Assembly: GCA_015680685.1 (NCBI GenBank)
Contig: MNCI01008066.1
Location: 911,860 to 975,859, forward strand
Origin: Gnetum montanum
Lineage: Eukaryota; Streptophyta; Gnetopsida; Gnetales; Gnetaceae
Direction of reading: 5' to 3'
Length of the DNA stretch: 64,000 bases
Position 1 is the stretch's first letter; every line of letters begins with the position of its first letter. This document shows, piece after piece, positions 1 through 10,030 of this stretch. The notes beneath the pieces are model-generated. The model did no database searches. It was not told the origin of the DNA and saw only the letters and a program-made list of their open reading frames with translations. The translations under genes and the position numbers were made by a program.

Positions 1-540
1 TGGAAATAAGAGGGTAACCTTAAAAACCTATAAAAAGCCTTAAAATTGACAATTTTCTATCTTGGGAAATGTCCAATAGCATTAGCAACCCCAAGAATGT
101 ACATGCATGTCCAAAATTGATCAATGTTTGTCAATTTTCAACCCCTTGAAATCTTCCATGTTGGCTTACCATAAGGGGGTAACCATAAAAAAGAATAAAA
201 TAGCCTTGAAAATAATAAGTTTTGATCTTGGGAAATGTCTAGCAACATCAACAACCCTGGGAATGCACATGCATGTCTAAAACTAATCAAAATTTATCAA
301 TTTTCAACCACTTGGCATCTTCCATGCTAGCTTCGCCCTTGGAAAAGGGGGGGGGGGGGGTTGGGGGGGCGCAGCATGGAAATAACGGGGCAATGTCTAG
401 CAATATCAAAAATCCTAGGAATGCACATGCATGCCCAAAACTAATCAAAATTTATCAAAACATAGCCCCTTGGAATCTTTCACATAGGCTTACCCCCTTG
501 GAGGGGGGTGGGGGGTGGGGTGGTGGGGGACTCAGCATGG
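1..540 (+). repeat. Three degenerate ~160-bp tandem units
   Basis: The anchor ACATGCATG recurs at 101, 267 and 425, preceded by a 'gcaa/caac ... aatg' stretch and followed by a TTCCATG(C)T-GGCTT segment at about 158, 320 and 478, giving a period of 158-166 bp. The same units, in reverse orientation, form the long array at 12450-15450 in element D. Units 2 and 3 contain long G runs. Tandem repeats in noncoding parts of Tat-type elements are a known feature of the lineage. Confidence 0.7.
347..530 (+). other. G-runs with G-quadruplex potential
   Basis: 347-369 is a 14-G run, TT, then 7 G. 503-529 has four or more runs of at least four G separated by one to four bases (GGGGGG-T-GGGGGG-T-GGGG-TGGT-GGGGG), which fits the usual G-quadruplex pattern on the + strand. 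Both lie at the same place in successive repeat units. The 14-G run is also the kind of tract where assembly length may be unreliable. No expression or folding evidence is available. Confidence 0.5.
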
Positions 541-1599
541 AAACAAGGGGGTCTCAATGTAGAAGCTTTAAAATTCTTATTTTTAAGGTCCAAACAACCT
601 GGAAACAACCCTGACTAATACTCAAACTCATCTAACAATCTTAAAGCCCTAAACCATGGCCTGCTAAGGCCTAAAATTGGCAAAAAATCAACCTCTTTTG
701 ACCTATATTAGTCAAGTTTGACCATATGTAGCATGCTTTGCTTGATGTTTCAACTTGTTTCTGGCCTTATGTTGCATTGTTGACCTTAATAACCTTCTTG
801 TAGCCTTTACATTGCCTTATACTTTCTTTATCTATTTTATTTTCCTTTGCTTAGACTTTGATTGGTTTCAAAGAGTGGGGTTTGACCTTCCCTAACCATT
901 GCCTGATACCATAGCATTATGACCTACCAAGGCCTAAAATTGGAAAAACCATGACTCTTGTTGACCTATTATAGCCTTATTCCTTTGTTTGACCTTTACT
1001 TGGCCCCTATTACAATTTTTTTGGCTTGCTTGTACCTTATTTATAGCCTTGGATGACCTAGTTTGCACTAGAATGGAATGTATTTGCATGATTTTATAAC
1101 ATTTTAAGCATTTTTATTAATTTTTACCTAGGTGCCACTTAATATGCTTTTGGTTGACATGCAGGATTAACATATGAGTACTTAGGAGCTAATTAGTCTA
1201 CCTTTGAGCCTAAATGGAACTCATAGTGATGTAGAATAGTATATTAACACTAATTGCCTAGATCTTGAGCCTAAGAGTCTTGTTGACCACATAGCCTCAA
1301 TAGAGAAACCTCTATAGTGGCCTAAGAACCTAGTCAAAACCGTTGACTTACACATGGGTGACATAATCAAAGACTCTCTGGTTGAGGTTCCTCTCACAAT
1401 ACATAGTAGTGAGGAAAAAGCCTTAAAATAAGTTCCTCACTGGAACCTTAATAGGCTTAAGACATCACCAAGGTCCTACAAGGCAACATTAAGGCATTTG
1501 CTTGGTCATACAAAGATATGCCAAGCCTAGACACATGCTTAGTATAACATAACATCATACAAGATCCTAACATTATACCAGTTAAGAAAAAAACATGTA
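541..1599 (+). other. Pro-RT spacer of element A with GGCC motifs and a possible intron acceptor
   Basis: No coding sequence is recognisable. GGCCTGCTAAGGCCTAAAATTGG-type motifs occur at about 655-680 and 922-945; matching sequence lies in reverse orientation at 12350-12375 and 12030-12090 (element D) and 47660-47720 (element F). At 1140-1164 a pyrimidine-poor tract ends in 'gacatgCAG', matched in F at 47477 on the minus strand ('gtcatGTAG'), with similar sequence on both sides. Ogre-type Tat elements splice out an intron between protease and RT, so this may be the 3' splice site. That is inference; the donor was not found. Confidence 0.45.
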
Positions 1600-2395
1600 A
1601 GATATGACCTAATTTTTCCTTGGAAATTTATGATGAGATCTCGAAACTCTATCAAGTTGGTTTCATTAGGGCTTTCCACTACGCAGAATGAGTTTCCAAC
1701 ATAGTGGTAGTTCCTAAGAAAAATGGGAGTATCTATATGTGCATCAATTTATGAGATCTAAATAAAGCAACTATCAAAGATGACTTCCCATTGCCTAGTA
1801 TTGATCAACTTATTAATACCATGGCTAGGCATGCCTTATTGTCCTTTATGGATGGATTCTCAAGATACAACCAAATTAGGATCAATGTAGAGCACCAACT
1901 TAGCATGATCTTCATGACCTCTTGGAAAACCTTTTGCTATACTATGATGTCTTTTAGCCTTAAGAATGTAGGAGCAACCTATCAACGAGTCATGACTTAT
2001 ATTTTAAAGATTACATAGTAGGTTTTCTTAATGATTATGTAGACCACTTAGCTGTTAAATCCAAAGAACTTGGTGACCATGCTAATGACTTAAATCTTGT
2101 GCTTAAATGGTGCCTCAAATATGAGCTTAGGCTCAATCCCAAGAAGTGTGTTTTTGGTGTCATGATTGGAAAGATGATTGGTTTTGTGGTATCTAAAGTG
2201 AGGATACATGTTGATCCCGATAAGGTTAAGGCCATATTCAAATTAGCAGTGCCTACCAACCTTAAGGAGCTTCAACGCTTGCAAGGAAAATTGCAATTTA
2301 TTTATAGGTTTATCACTAGGCTTATAAATAAATTACAGCCCATGCAACACTTGCTTAAGAAAGGGATTTACTTTGAGTGGATAGCTTAATGCCAA
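1600..2395 (+). pseudogene. Degenerate Ty3/gypsy reverse transcriptase (element A)
   Basis: Copies element RNA into DNA in family members. The translation shows in order a KKNG...CI..DLNKA segment (about 1718-1770), DFPLPSIDQL at 1781-1812, LLSFMDGFSRYNQI at 1838-1879 (an FMDGFSGYNQI-type block, typical of Tat), and the catalytic block at 2036-2047, which reads Y-V-D-H where the family has Y-V-D-D. The thumb follows (LNPKKCVFGV at 2113-2160; LQRLQGKLQFIYRFI to about 2320). Stops at 2017-2020 and elsewhere and at least one frameshift break it. The D-to-H change alone should abolish activity. Confidence 0.85.
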
Positions 2396-2830
2396 GAGAC
2401 CTTTGAAAACCTTAAGCAAGAGCTAACACAACTACTGACAGTTTATCCTCTACAAGAGGACAAACCCTTTTACATCTACCTGGTCATCTCTGACACATCC
2501 ATTAGCTCTCTACTTTGTTAGAAATGTGATGATGGAGTGGAAATGCCAGTGTATTATCTTAGCCATGCATTAGTTGCCTATGAAACTTGATACATTGAAG
2601 TGGAGAAGTATTGTCTAGCACTAGTCTTCTTATTAAAGAAGTGGAGACACTACCTCTTTAGAAGCCAAGTCAATATCATTTGCAAAGATATCGTGCTTAG
2701 AGTCATAATGATCAATATCTATGAGAGTAGTAGCATAGCTTGATGGAAAGCCATAACCATGAAGTTTGACTTCATTACATCTTTTAATCCTCAATGAAAG
2801 GTCAAGCTATAGATATATAACTCACAGTTT
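2396..2830 (+). pseudogene. Degenerate RNase H, first copy (element A)
   Basis: Follows the RT thumb in the normal gypsy order. A CQETFENLKQ-type start at about 2390-2420 matches the tether, then a segment with 'VISDTSISS' (about 2485-2515; the catalytic Asp region), 'PVYYLSHAL' (about 2549-2575), 'YIEVEKYCLALVF' (catalytic Glu region) and a weakened 'ICKDI' where the family has a TDH-type motif. Several stops interrupt the frame. This is the retroviral-type RNase H that all gypsy elements have; the archaeal-type copy follows it. Confidence 0.7.
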
Positions 2831-2854
2831 CACCCATTGATGCCCAAGTAGCCA

Positions 2855-3477
2855 TAGATCCTGAGTTCCCTAATGAACATATTAGTATTGTTAGCCAAGT
2901 GCTTGAGGGTTATGAGATGGTCATGCACTTTGATGGAGCTTCAATTGCCCATAGGGCTAGTGCTAGTACCATGATAACATTCCCAGTTGGTCAAATCCAA
3001 CCCTTTGCCTATTTATTTGAGTTCTTGTGTACCAACAACATAGAAAATGATGAGGGTTTGATTAGGGAAATGATGGTAGCTCATGACCTAGGAATTAGAC
3101 ACTTAGCAATTAAAGGTGATTTTCAAATTATGGTTAATCAAGTAACAAAAGTCTATGCATGTAAAGCCAAACACTTACAACCATACTATGACCTAGGGAA
3201 ATAATTATTACAATAGTTTGCTAATGTTGATATTCAACACGTACTTCAAAATAAGAATGCCATAGTTGACGCAATTGCAACATTAGCTCTTAGTGTGATG
3301 TCATATGTGTTTAATAAGTTTCCCACCTTAATCATGAATTGTGCTATTCCCATCACACAGAACATTGAAGATACCTTTGTAGCCATCATCCATACTACTC
3401 TTTCCAGGGAGTGGTATGATGATATCAAATTTTACCTTATGCATGATGAGTCTCTACAAGGTTTGACTATTGCCTAA
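2855..3477 (+). pseudogene. Degenerate archaeal-type RNase H (element A)
   Basis: A second RNase H downstream of the first is the mark of the Tat lineage. The open stretch 2899-3204 shows 'VMHFDGAS' (first catalytic Asp, about 2920-2943), 'FEFLCTNN' (about 3019-3042), 'LGIRHLAIKGDFQIM' (second Asp, about 3091-3135) and an AKHLQPYYDL end. A frame change then leads to 'NKNAIVDAIATLA' (about 3250-3290), matching the terminal N-x-AD-x-LA block with its Asp. The stretch after CTNN reads IENDEGLI where the family has an AEYEAL-like block, so the catalytic Glu looks lost. The region after 3300 is a weak linker to integrase. Confidence 0.75.
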
Positions 3478-3589
3478 AAGGATGCTGTATGAAAAAGATC
3501 AAAGTAGTATGACATCATAGGTAATAACACATTATGTTGATGATTCTATGATAGTATATTACTAAAGTGCTTAGGTAAAATTGAAGTTA

Positions 3590-4675
3590 GAACAGTCCTA
3601 AAGGAGGTTATGAGGGTTTCTATGAGGGACATACAGGACCAAGAGCTATTGCTACTAAGATTAGGTGGTTAGGTTACCACTAGCCCCATATGAAAAGTGA
3701 CTACATGCAAAAGGTTAAGCATTGTGACACATGCCAATGACATAGTAACCTTATATAGATATCACTGATGGAGTTACATACCACTTAAATCACCTAAACA
3801 TTTCAATGATGGGAGTTGGATATCATTGGACCTATAACACCCAAGTCTTCCTCAGGGCATAGCTTCATCATCACTGCAATCGAATACTTTATGAAGTGGG
3901 TAGAGGATATTTCCTTAAGTAGGACTACATTCGAATAAGTTTGCAATTTTTTCTTAGATAACATTCTAGCCTATTTTGGCACACCCATGATCATAGTTAC
4001 AGATAATGGAAAAAAATTTAGTATCCATGAAATAAAATTTTTTTATCACAACCTAGGCATTAAGCATTCTTTCTCATCACCTTATTATCCTTAGGCCAAT
4101 GAATAAGCAGAGGTAAGCAACAATGCCATTATCAACTTACTAAAGAAGATACTCAATAATAACAAGTGTAAATGGCATGAGCAGCTTGTCCATGCACGAT
4201 GGGCCTATAGAACAACTTATCACATAGAAATTGGAGTAACTCCTTATAGCTTGGTTTATGGTTTTGAAGTTGTTTTACCTCTTGAATTACAGGAGCCATC
4301 ACTTTGAGTAGCCTTGACTAACTTCATCAATGATGAGCAGAATAAGGAGTTGTGGATAGTGGCCCTAGACTCAGTGGAGAAGCAACGTATGCAAGTGCTT
4401 GCTCACATTGAACATTATCAAGAGAGGGAGAAACAACAATACGACCATAACTTGACCAAGCGTAAAATCAAGGAAGGCAACCTAGTCCTCAAAGCTATCT
4501 GTGAGCATGTGGATAAATTCTCAGCCAATTGGGAAGGATCCTTCTTGATCATCAAATCCTATGATAATAGAGCATTTAAAATAGATAACATGAATGGGAA
4601 TGAGCTAGCCAATTTAGTTAATCATTCCTATCTAAAGTCATATTACATGTATCCGATGATCATCAACAAATGAGC
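3590..4675 (+). pseudogene. Degenerate integrase (element A), catalytic triad visible
   Basis: Inserts element DNA into the host in family members. The zinc-binding N-terminus is degraded but 'KHCDTCQ' is clear at about 3718-3738. The core shows 'WELDIIGP' (Asp, about 3813-3836), 'IVTDNGKKF' (Asp, about 3990-4016) and 'AEVSN' (Glu, about 4108-4122); counting residues between the second Asp and the Glu gives exactly 35, the DD35E spacing. The GPY-like C-terminal part is open from 4314 to 4673 ('NWEGSFLIIKSYDNRAFKI'). Stops at 4094, 4106 and elsewhere kill the frame. All three catalytic residues survive, unlike in element C. Confidence 0.85.
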
Positions 4676-4689
4676 CTACTCAAAAGTAG

Positions 4690-4865
4690 CTTGCCAAAGC
4701 CTTAAACTAGCAATGTGCCTTGTTGAAGCCTTAAACCAGAAAAATGGCCTACCAAGGCCTTAAACCAGCAACATGGCCTGGTGAGGCCTTAAACCAACAA
4801 CATGGCCTACCAAGGCCTAAAACTGGTAGCACCATGGCCCACCACAACTTTAAACTAGCAACATT
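4690..4865 (+). repeat. Tandem ~33-bp GGCC-motif repeats
   Basis: Four to five imperfect units built on ATGGCCTACCAAGGCCTTAA followed by ACCAGCAAC. They lie directly downstream of the integrase. The same motif, single or in short runs and usually as the reverse complement, marks spacer borders in elements D (12030-12090, 12350-12375, 21540-21740) and F (47660-47720, 50210-50290). GGCCTWCCAAGGCC is itself palindromic around its centre. Confidence 0.75.
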
Positions 4866-5110
4866 GATGACCTAGGTAACTTGGTTTTATTCTACATGTG
4901 GCCTATATATGCATTGTAATGTTATAACATGCTTTGCTTATTTGGTTTTCTTGTCCTCTTGGAGTTGTGTTTGCAAGATGAAGCTTGGGGCCATTGTAAG
5001 GATGCAACTCATTACAGTAGTAGATCACCATGTAACCTTAATACATTAGATTCGATGAGTTTGTCCTACTATGTCAAGAGTACTTGTACCATCACCCTCC
5101 CTTTAGCACT
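4866..5110 (+). other. Conserved 3' noncoding block of the Tat family
   Basis: Similar along its length to the reverse complement of 46655-46925 in element F, including a shared open stretch (4950-5100 here) around LELCLQDEAW. It lies between integrase and the expected 3' LTR. In F about 600 bp separate this block from the 3' LTR; here it is interrupted by the LTR of element B at 5111. Whether the shared reading frame was ever coding cannot be decided from two decayed copies. Confidence 0.6.
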
Positions 5111-5918
5111 TGATGGGACGCGTCCACCACGATATCGAGTCTTCCCCTACGATATCGCGTACGCGATATCGCAGTGCATCGTCAAATCTATAAATAAGAG
5201 GTGGCTCTCCCTTGTTTCTCATTCTAGGCCTAGACCGTAGTGAAACTCTAGTAGTTTTACCTTTCTAGAGATAGAATAATTTCCATGTGCCTGTAGTAGG
5301 AGCTCCAAAGTGAACGGATCTTTATTCGAGCAAATATTGTACCTGAACACAAGTTTGTGTACGACAATAAAGATGAAATTCTTGGATAAACCTTGCAGTG
5401 CATGGAATAGCCTAAATAGGATTTTATTTATTGTTATTTATTGTTTATCATTTAAATGCTTTATTAGTTAATTAAATCTTTCTCAACTCTTCTCTCGTAG
5501 TTAAGTGCATTCAGTACGACCGCTTCGAGCACATGCGTTACACTTGGTGATCCCAACAATGGCTAGCGTTTGGTAACCAAGGTTGCATAGGTTCAGGGTG
5601 TGAACGGTAAGTGGGAATGGATACTGATGCTAGGTTAATTAAGGCTTAGTTAGTTAAGTTAAAGTTAGTTAATTAGTCTCTTCACCCTTCACCTTATCAG
5701 CATAGGAGATAAAACAGAAAAGACATAAAAATCACATACCTTAGACTTACTTAATCATACAACCATGAAAAATAAAAGTAAGTCTGGGAAGATAATGAAT
5801 GATTAACCTTAAGTGTTCCATGAGGCGTGTAGGCACTTTGTCTGTAGAGTTCGACCAGATCGTGCGTGTAACGCTCATATTTGTATGGTTGAGTGTAGGG
5901 GTACCTCGCCACTCATCA
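5111..5918 (+). repeat. 5' LTR of element B
   Basis: Starts TGATGGGACG, ends ACTCATCA, then the primer site; 808 bp. Aligns along its length with 11164-11964, with an indel in the first 60 bp. Contains the GATATC palindrome cluster, TATAAATA at 5189-5196 and AATAAA at 5366-5371, a spacing that fits a short transcribed R region. Confidence 0.9.
5131..5196 (+). promoter_or_regulatory. GATATC palindrome cluster and TATA box (B 5' LTR)
   Basis: GATATC occurs at 5131, 5151 and 5165 (spacing 20 and 14). The last two lie in a perfect 22-bp palindrome at 5150-5171. TATAAATA follows at 5189-5196. In the 3' LTR the cluster is at 11175, 11192, 11209, 11226 and 11240 (spacing 17, 17, 17, 14; the first is GATATT). 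The position just upstream of TATA suggests a promoter-proximal binding array; the factor is unknown. Confidence 0.6.
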
Positions 5919-5919
5919 T

Positions 5920-5937
5920 TGGCACCGTTGCTGGGGA
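5920..5937 (+). other. Primer binding site of element B (tRNA-Asp type)
   Basis: TGGCACCGTTGCTGGGGA sits one base after the LTR. It matches, with two differences, TGGCGCCGTTGCCGGGGA, the complement of the 3' end of plant tRNA-Asp(GUC), which Athila-type elements use. Element C has the same site at 35818-35835. Confidence 0.85.
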
Positions 5938-6060
5938 CTAAGTGTTTGTGTGCTAAGTAGAATATAGGAAACTACTCACATCGTTGGAAGCCTAAACAGA
6001 CCCTTAGGGTTAATTAAACGAAAAATTATATAACAGTAAATAACACACTGACAAGACACA

Positions 6061-8400
6061 ATGTCTTCTTCTTCTTCTCATAAGAGCATTTCACTACCTA
6101 GGGATCATACAAGAAACAATCGGCAGTCTAAAACACATAACCAAAATCTGCCAATTCCTCAAAAATATCAAGTGCTATATACCCATCCCAATGAGTATAT
6201 ATTGAATTTTACCTTTATCCTCCATCAAGATGAACAACTGCGTTGGAGAGACTTGCAAGGTAACATAGTGTTACCTCCAGATTGGGCAGTCCCTGACATG
6301 CCTCTTCGTGCTCTTGCACGGATAGGCATGACACATCTATATGCTGAGTACGTTATAGGTGATTTTGACACAAGGGATTACCATCCCACATTAGCACAAC
6401 GTTTAAGGGACTCAAGGTAGGAGAGCCACTATACATTGTTGAAGGGCAAAGGGGTCCCACACGTCCTAAGTGAAATTGGAGATGGTGAACCACTTATAAC
6501 GGGTTTTCCATCAAATGATGTTCCCCCTCCTAACGATAGTGAGGAGGTGGGGTATCAAAACCTATGCTCCACGATACACAACCCTGGTTCTGATCCCCAT
6601 GAATGTCGACTGTTCACTGAGGGAATAGAGACACATGACAAGGATGGACACTTAGATTGCCATCATGATTGGGGCCATAGCCACAGAAGAGAAGGTAAGA
6701 AAAATCATCATGGTGATGGTTCTCCTTATTCTTCCCCTTCATCAAATCATTTACCCTCTCCTTCCACATCCAGGCGTAGTCACCGAGAGCATAACGATGA
6801 GGATAAGGTAAGCGAAATGAGAGACCTCGAAGAGAGAGTCGAGAGAGAGGATAAGGGTAGTCTAGAGAGTCTAGGCATGGTAGAAGGGAAAGTAGGGAAC
6901 AACATAGGCATCATAGAAGTCATGAAAGAGATGCTCATGATGAACCACTACTTGCCACCCAAAGTATGCTAGATATAACAAAGGGAGTTAGAATACCAAC
7001 AAGGCATCAAAAGGACAGTCAGATCAAGAGACTAGATATGAACAATATCCCACGCTTCGAAGGGGGATACAACGCTGATCTACAAAATCATTTATAGGCA
7101 TTCCACGATGCCTACACCTTGCAGAACATAGAAAAAAAGTGGCAAAAATTAAATTTTTTTCCTAGGACAGTCATAAAGGAAGCAGAAAGTTGGTACTGGT
7201 CCTTAGAGCTGGAAACCATTAGGAGGTGGAGTACGATGTTAGAACTCTTCAATGATAAATATCAAACGGACTCTAGAGTGTCTAACTTGCGTAAGTAGAT
7301 CCAAGGATGGAAGCAAGGTAATAATGAACCCTTGGATGTTGCCATGGGCCGCTACTATGCATTGCTACATCGTTGCTCGGGCCATGGTCACACACAACAG
7401 GATCAACTCCGTCACATTGTAGATGGGCTAAGACATGAAACTAGGAGAACCCTTGGAACTTATGCCCAAGGGAGATTATCAGAACTTAGATCCCATGAAA
7501 TTCATTGATTGTTGGAGTAAGTAGCTAAAGAAGAAGGGGAGCTATGAAAAAGAGAAAGCGCGGAAGAATATAATTGTGATCCTTCCCTCCGGAAGAGGGG
7601 ACTGAGATTCTGCGATGAAGAGGATGAGTCATCACTCGAAGAGTTGGTGAATAGAAAAACCTTGTTGCTTCACAAGCTAACAATAGAAGTATCAGCTAAG
7701 GTAGATGAAATATGGAGCTCCTTAGATAGTAAAATTGAAACTATCCTAAAGATCGTAGAGGAGTCTAAGGAGGAACGAAGTAGTGACAAGGACAAGAAAA
7801 AGTAGAGAGATTCAGGCCATGCACATGACAAGGGTAAGGGAAAAATGAATATCTCCGATGAGGTTGTGGATTCGAATATAGACAATGATGGTGGATGTAA
7901 GATCTGCCACTATGACCATCCTAAGGGATGTTGTCTAATCATCTCACATCTACAGGAGTTTGGGGTGTATGCACTCAACCTGAGACTTAACAGACGGCAG
8001 ACACCCCGAAGGTTACCTTATCCCCAAGGTAACCCAAGGCAGTTCCACCAACCATTAACATATTATCCAAGTGGAATGTTGCCATAACCTATCTGGCAAC
8101 ACTAGTAGTGGCAACACCCACAGTCATGGGGGATGCCACCGCCTAGGCAACAATACCCTTATCGGCAACCAGATCCTTATGGCTACTACGTGCAGCAGCC
8201 GGTTTCTCCAAGTGACTCCATGGGTCACACAACTCCACAACATCACTACCAAGTTTGGGAGTACTTTAGAAGGACTCCTTCTCCTCCGAGAGACACTTCA
8301 CATGTATACCATCCTTCGAATCCATCCGCCACTCTTCCGCCAGTAGTTCCCATACCACCCACTCCAACAATGCAAGGGGAACTCCCCACTCAACCGTAGC
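6061..8400 (+). pseudogene. Degenerate gag of element B (Athila-type)
   Basis: Capsid protein region. The ATG at 6061 opens MSSSSSHKSIS..., with a Ser-rich start shared with element C (35953). Residues over 6170-6290 (YILNFTFILHQDEQLRWRDL) are also conserved with C. A charged, His/Ser-rich linker covers 6436-6972. The retrotransposon-gag core lies at about 7030-7500 (FEGGYNADLQNHL, AESWYWSLELE, GWKQGNNEPLD). A Lys/Glu-rich helical stretch at 7520-7800 is followed by a small zinc knuckle CKICHYDHPKGCC at about 7894-7932 (C-x2-C-x3-H-x3-C). A Pro/Gln-rich tail runs to 8400. At least five stops or frameshifts are present. Confidence 0.8.
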
Positions 8401-8639
8401 AACATAATGCTACGAGAGTTGTAAACCTTCAACCTGCTGCTGGTTCTGACAACTGCAAGAAGAGAAGACCTTTCTTAAAAATCAAAAACCCAGACAAGCT
8501 CTCACAACTACAAGCGGTTGAATCTATGTACGCTCCTCCAACACATAAGGCTTCAGAGCTCCCTTCAAACCAACACTTGAGCTCAACGCATACGATTATG
8601 TTAACACATACCGTAACCAACTAGATCACGGTAGGCCGC

Positions 8640-9146
8640 CTTCCCAGGAAACTATCTGACCCTATAAGTCCCTTAATTTATCTCCAAGTTGCCGAGAATG
8701 AACCTCATAAGGCTCTTCTTGACTCAGGTTTCGGAATCAACTTAATTTCACGAGAAATGTATAAAGCCTGAAACTTGCCTCCACTTAAGAAGAGCAACAT
8801 TCAACTAGAGCTGGCTGACCAGTCCATCACCATTCCCTTGGGATTGGTGGAGGACATTATTACCACTGTGTGTGGTTGGTCATACCTAGCTGATTTCCTG
8901 GTGATCCACGTAAACAATGACAAAGGGGACTTCCCAATTATAATGGGAAGGGCATGGCTAAGTACAATAGATGCATGCCTAGGAATCCATGATCTTTCTT
9001 TGGAAATATCTAGGGTAAACATTTATGGAAAGATTGAGAAGAAGAAAGTTTCGTGCATTACATACGGTAACTCATTGGGTGATGACATGGAGGAATGCTC
9101 AGCATCTCTTGCATGCAACAGGTGTGCCCTAGAAACTTTGAGATAA
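8640..9146 (+). pseudogene. Aspartic protease of element B, active site intact
   Basis: Retropepsin that processes Gag-Pol. 'ALLDSGFGINLIS' at about 8713-8751 keeps the catalytic Asp-Ser-Gly; an in-frame stop follows at 8769-8771. Downstream, 'LELADQSITIPLGLVEDI' (8808-8861) and 'PIIMGRAWLSTIDACLGIHD' (8935-8994) match the flap and the hydrophobic-Gly-Arg block of Athila-type proteases. The open part runs 8775-9146 and ends at a TAA. The same region in C (38560-38990) reads DLG at the active site. One stop upstream of the conserved body is the main visible lesion. Confidence 0.8.
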
Positions 9147-9480
9147 AGGTTCCTGTATGTAGCAACCACACAACAAGTGGACACCCCATGGTTGACAACT
9201 AATCGAAAGAGCAACCAACCAACATGCATGGAACAGCTAATCCAAAGAGCAACCAACCAACATGCATGGAATAAACTGGGGGAACAACTCATGCCCACAA
9301 CGAAGGCATAGATACATTGGAATATGAGTGTCGTTGACTTCCACCCCTTAATCTAAGAACATAAATGGGGAGAAGTTGGGCACTTTTAAGAAATTTAAAT
9401 AGATGTTCATTATTTCGGATCTCTCCCTTTCCATTTAGTCATGGGGGAGATGGCCACCTATGCTAATCATTTGAGGCACT
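9147..9480 (+). other. Pol-deletion scar in element B
   Basis: 9147-9330 still resembles the post-protease sequence of C (38990-39200), including CCTGTATGTAGCAACCAC. From about 9410 (CATGGGGGAGATGGCCACC at 9439) it matches C at 41242, which lies beyond the integrase. Thus about 2 kb of pol present in C is absent. The precise join is in 9330-9430. No ORF here is convincing. Confidence 0.65.
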
Positions 9481-9484
9481 CAGT

Positions 9485-9640
9485 TCTTTTAATTTTTTGT
9501 TTTACACATTTTTGTTTTACACCTTTTTTTTACACATTTTTGTTTTACACATTTTTGTTTTGCACATTTTTGTTTTACAAATTTCTTTAACTTTTCTTGT
9601 TTTTTTTTACAACATCGTTCATACTTTTTCNTGCATTTCT
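9485..9640 (+). repeat. T-rich minisatellite
   Basis: Five to six copies of a 15-17 bp unit built on TTTTTGTTTTACACA (about 9485-9590), trailing into a poly-T tract. Element C has only one or two loose copies at 41290-41345, so the unit expanded in B. A single unknown base is at 9631. Confidence 0.7.
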
Positions 9641-9837
9641 CAAACTAAGGAAGGACTTAAGGCTTGAAAAGGGTGTGACTTCAAGGGAACTTGATGTATT
9701 TGTGTTGGCCATTCTCTTGGGTGCTTGGATGCTTTCTTCTTGAGTTTTCTTACCATTTTGATGTTACTTAATTATTGGGAAGTTGAGAAAATAAAAATAA
9801 CAAAGTCTTTGCATGGTGTGGTTCTCACATATAAACA

Positions 9838-9839
9838 TA

Positions 9840-9874
<35 letters not shown>
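9838..9874. repeat. (AAAT)n microsatellite
   Basis: About nine AAAT units in the 3' region of element B. The corresponding place in C (41820-41845) is a short A-rich tract without the expansion. Confidence 0.85.
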
Positions 9875-9875
<1 letters not shown>

Positions 9876-10030
9876 AGTGAGAATTCAAAGCACACCCCTT
9901 AGATGAAATAACTGTTTGGGCTATAAGCGCTAGTTATGGAACTCAACATAAAAATGTTTCCTCTAACTAAGGCCCTTCTCGTTTCCCATTCTCTCCTCCT
10001 TCATTTCATTGGAATGGTAGTGGCTCCTGG

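Larger units (their letters stand above)
1..5110 (+). mobile_element. Element A: partial Tat-type Ty3/gypsy retrotransposon (pol half)
   Basis: Domains run left to right: reverse transcriptase (1600-2395), RNase H (2396-2830), archaeal-type RNase H (2855-3300) and integrase (3590-4675), followed by GGCC-motif repeats and a 3' noncoding block. RT-RNaseH-aRNaseH-integrase is diagnostic of the Tat lineage (Ogre, Retand and relatives). No gag or protease is present; by comparison with elements D and F these would lie left of the window, since A begins inside the tandem-repeat zone that D carries between protease and RT. The right end is cut at 5110 by the LTR of element B. All frames carry stops, so A is a fossil. 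Confidence 0.85.

Noticed and set aside
273-614. 113-codon open frame with Gly-rich segments
   Set aside because: It runs through the tandem repeats and G-runs of element A; Gly codons come from poly-G. No conservation as protein.
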